A stretch of DNA of 64,000 nucleotides from Halomonas chromatireducens (GTDB taxonomy: Bacteria > Pseudomonadota > Gammaproteobacteria > Pseudomonadales > Halomonadaceae). Below the pieces are notes generated by a model. The model was not told the origin of the DNA, did no database searches, and saw only the letters and a list, made by a program, of their open reading frames with translations. The first letter of the stretch is position 1. The number at the start of each line of letters is the position of its first letter. The translations under genes were made by a program, and so were the position numbers. The stretch lies in NCBI RefSeq assembly GCF_001545155.1, contig NZ_CP014226.1, positions 427,153-491,152 of the forward strand, read 5' to 3'. This document shows positions 62,351-64,000 of the stretch, in pieces.

Positions 62351-62920
62351 ATGATGACGACGCAACTGGACTACCGTAAGCAAGACACCCTGCTGGTCGT
62401 GGACATGCAGAACGACTTCTGCGAAAACGGCGCCCTGCCGGTGGAGGGTGGCAAGGCAATGGTTCCAGGCATCAATGCCGAGATAGAGGCCGCCCGTGCC
62501 GCCGGTGCGCTGGTGGTCGCTTCCCGCGACTGGCACCCCATCGACCATGTCAGCTTCGAACATCGCGGCGGCGCCTGGCCGGTGCATTGCGTACAGGACA
62601 CCCCCGGCGCCGCCTTCCACCCGGACCTCGACTTCACCGACGACACCATCCGTGTCAGCAAGGCCACGGCCTTCGATGCCGATGCCTACTCCGCCTTCGA
62701 CGGCACCGGCCTGGGCGGCTACCTGCGCGACCGAGGCATCAGTCGCGTGGTGGTGTGCGGCCTGGCCATGGACGTCTGCGTGCTGGCCACCGCCAAGGAA
62801 GCACGCCAGGAAGGCTTCGAGGTCGTGCTGCTGGCCGGGCTGACGGCGCCCGTCGACCCCGAGGCCCGGGGCCGCTGCATTCGTGAGCTGGAAGCCGAAG
62901 GCATCGAGGTTCGCCAATGA
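62351..62920 (+). CDS. pncA: Nicotinamidase
   Basis: The 189-aa cysteine hydrolase converts nicotinamide to nicotinate for NAD salvage. The triad is Asp (VVDMQNDF), Lys (VSKATAFDADAYSAF) and Cys (GLAMDVCVLATA). Metal ligands are in SRDWHPIDHVSF. It starts at the ATG at 62351 (or 62354) after CTGGAGG. Its stop overlaps the start of pncB (ATGA), so the two NAD-salvage genes are translationally coupled. Confidence 0.93.
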   Translation: MMTTQLDYRKQDTLLVVDMQNDFCENGALPVEGGKAMVPGINAEIEAARAAGALVVASRDWHPIDHVSFEHRGGAWPVHCVQDTPGAAFHPDLDFTDDTIRVSKATAFDADAYSAFDGTGLGGYLRDRGISRVVVCGLAMDVCVLATAKEARQEGFEVVLLAGLTAPVDPEARGRCIRELEAEGIEVRQ

Positions 62921-64000
62921 GTCAGCCCATCTCCGTACAGGTGGATGACGGCGACCTGGCCCTGCTCACCGACCTCTACCAGTTGACCATGCTCCAGGCC
63001 TACTGGAAGGAGTCGATGCAGGAGCGGGCCACCTTCAGCCTCTACTTTCGCAAGCTGCCGCCCACCCGGCGCTTCATGCTCGCCTGCGGCCAGCAGCATG
63101 CCGCCGCACTGGCCAGTCGGCTGCGCTTCTCGTCATCCGCCCTGAGCCGACTGGCCGGCACCGGGAAGCTCGACGATGCCTTCCTCGACTGGCTGGCCGG
63201 CTGGCGCTTCACCGGCGATATCTGGACCCTGCCGGAAGGGACGCCGGTGTTCCCGAACGAGCCCTTCCTGGAAGTGGATGCACCGATTGCCGAGGCACAG
63301 CTGCTCGAGAGCCTGATCATGAACCTGGTGCAGCTGGAAACGGTGCTGGCCTCCAAGGCCGTGCGCCTCGTCATGGCCGCCCAGGGCCGGCCGGTGGTCG
63401 ACTTCGGCATGCGCCGCATGCACGGTGTCGACGCGGCGGTACGCGGGGTGCGCGCCTACCGTACCGCGGGCCTAGCCGCCACCAGCAACGTGCTGGGCGG
63501 GCTGCGCCACGACCTGGAAATCAACGGCACCATGGCGCACAGCTACATCCTGGCCCATGACAGCGAGCGCGAGGCCTTCCGTGCCTTCGCCCGCCACTAT
63601 CCGGACACCACCCTGCTGGTGGATACCCACGACACCCTGGAGGGTGTCCGCATGGTCATCGAGCTGATGGCGGAGGAGCCCGACCTGCGCGTCAGTGCGA
63701 TTCGACTCGACTCCGGCGACCTGGGCGAACTCGCTCACCGCTCCCGCACCCTGCTTGACGAGGCCGGCTTCGAAGAGATCAAGATCATCGCCAGCAGTGG
63801 CCTCGATGAATACAGGATCCAGGAGCTTGTCGAGGACGGGGCGCCCATCGACGCCTTCGGCGTGGGCACGCAGATGGGGGTCTCGGCCGACGCGCCGGTC
63901 ATCGACCTCTCCTACAAGCTGGTGGAGTATGCGGGCATACCCCGGGTCAAGCACTCGACGGGCAAGGTCAACCTGCCCGGGCGCAAGCAGCTCTACCGGC
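62917..64000 (+). CDS. pncB: Nicotinate phosphoribosyltransferase (5' part, runs off the window)
   Basis: The frame starts at the ATG overlapping the pncA stop and stays open to the last base (361 codons). Recognisable elements are LTDLYQLTMLQAYW at the N-terminus, VVDFGMRRMHGVDAAVRG, TAGLAATSNV, the HDTLEGVRMVI region, and IRLDSGDLGELAHRSR with IASSGLDEY. The enzyme makes nicotinate mononucleotide from nicotinate and PRPP, directly using the PncA product. The C-terminus is beyond the window. Confidence 0.93.
   Translation, partial: MSQPISVQVDDGDLALLTDLYQLTMLQAYWKESMQERATFSLYFRKLPPTRRFMLACGQQHAAALASRLRFSSSALSRLAGTGKLDDAFLDWLAGWRFTGDIWTLPEGTPVFPNEPFLEVDAPIAEAQLLESLIMNLVQLETVLASKAVRLVMAAQGRPVVDFGMRRMHGVDAAVRGVRAYRTAGLAATSNVLGGLRHDLEINGTMAHSYILAHDSEREAFRAFARHYPDTTLLVDTHDTLEGVRMVIELMAEEPDLRVSAIRLDSGDLGELAHRSRTLLDEAGFEEIKIIASSGLDEYRIQELVEDGAPIDAFGVGTQMGVSADAPVIDLSYKLVEYAGIPRVKHSTGKVNLPGRKQLYR

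Overview
The window looks like a chromosomal segment of a moderately halophilic gammaproteobacterium of the Halomonadaceae (Halomonas type). The evidence is the high GC content, the gene order thrS-infC-rpmI-rplT-pheS-pheT-ihfA, the ectoine-degradation set doeA-doeB-doeX with an EnuR-type regulator, and a complete gbdR/dgc/gbc glycine betaine catabolic region. I see no tRNA, rRNA, CRISPR array, phage gene or transposase. The accessory content consists of intergenic stem-loop repeats and one gene-fusing deletion.

Layout. 1-3000: end of a heme O synthase gene, cysQ, a DUF2489 protein and an OmpA-type lipoprotein. 3020-10168: translation operon from thrS to ihfA; infC appears to start at ATC. 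10222-13503: a DUF2788 protein and a MioC-like flavodoxin sharing an IscR-like motif, a membrane protein, a 253-bp tandem repeat, then ppnN. 13504-21010: a LysR regulator, gcvP and gcvH on the minus strand, and a glycine/alanine:Na+ symporter with gcvT on the plus strand. 21079-24462: alkB, an NlpD-like lipoprotein, an acyltransferase and a LysR regulator. 24581-31017: a 3-oxoacid CoA-transferase pair, a DUF1338-like protein, grxA, an inositol monophosphatase, a HybE-like protein and a RegBA redox two-component system.

31196-51796 is an osmolyte catabolism block. GbdR is followed by an M19 dipeptidase homolog, a DUF5943 protein, dgcA, dgcB and an ETF pair. Then come fdhA, a formate dehydrogenase operon, gbcA and gbcB (divergent) and a BCCT betaine transporter. 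Together these would import betaine, demethylate it to dimethylglycine and then sarcosine, pass electrons to ETF, and burn the formaldehyde through formate to CO2. The glycine cleavage genes at 14-21 kb plausibly take the final glycine. 52222-55617: prfC, tatD, and a ygfZ gene that has lost its N-terminus by apparent fusion to the first codons of an ATP-grasp-like gene. 55782-59695: a nitrilase-family enzyme, doeX, doeB and doeA. 59891-64000: enuR, ghrA, pncA and the start of pncB.

The observations most worth a second look are: an inverted repeat with a third half-site at the enuR start; the deletion junction between ygfZ and the ATP-grasp remnant; three copies of a nested-hairpin element sitting inside catabolic operons; an M19 dipeptidase homolog lacking half its metal ligands; paired IscR-like sites at the flavodoxin; and an inverted pair of consensus DnaA boxes.
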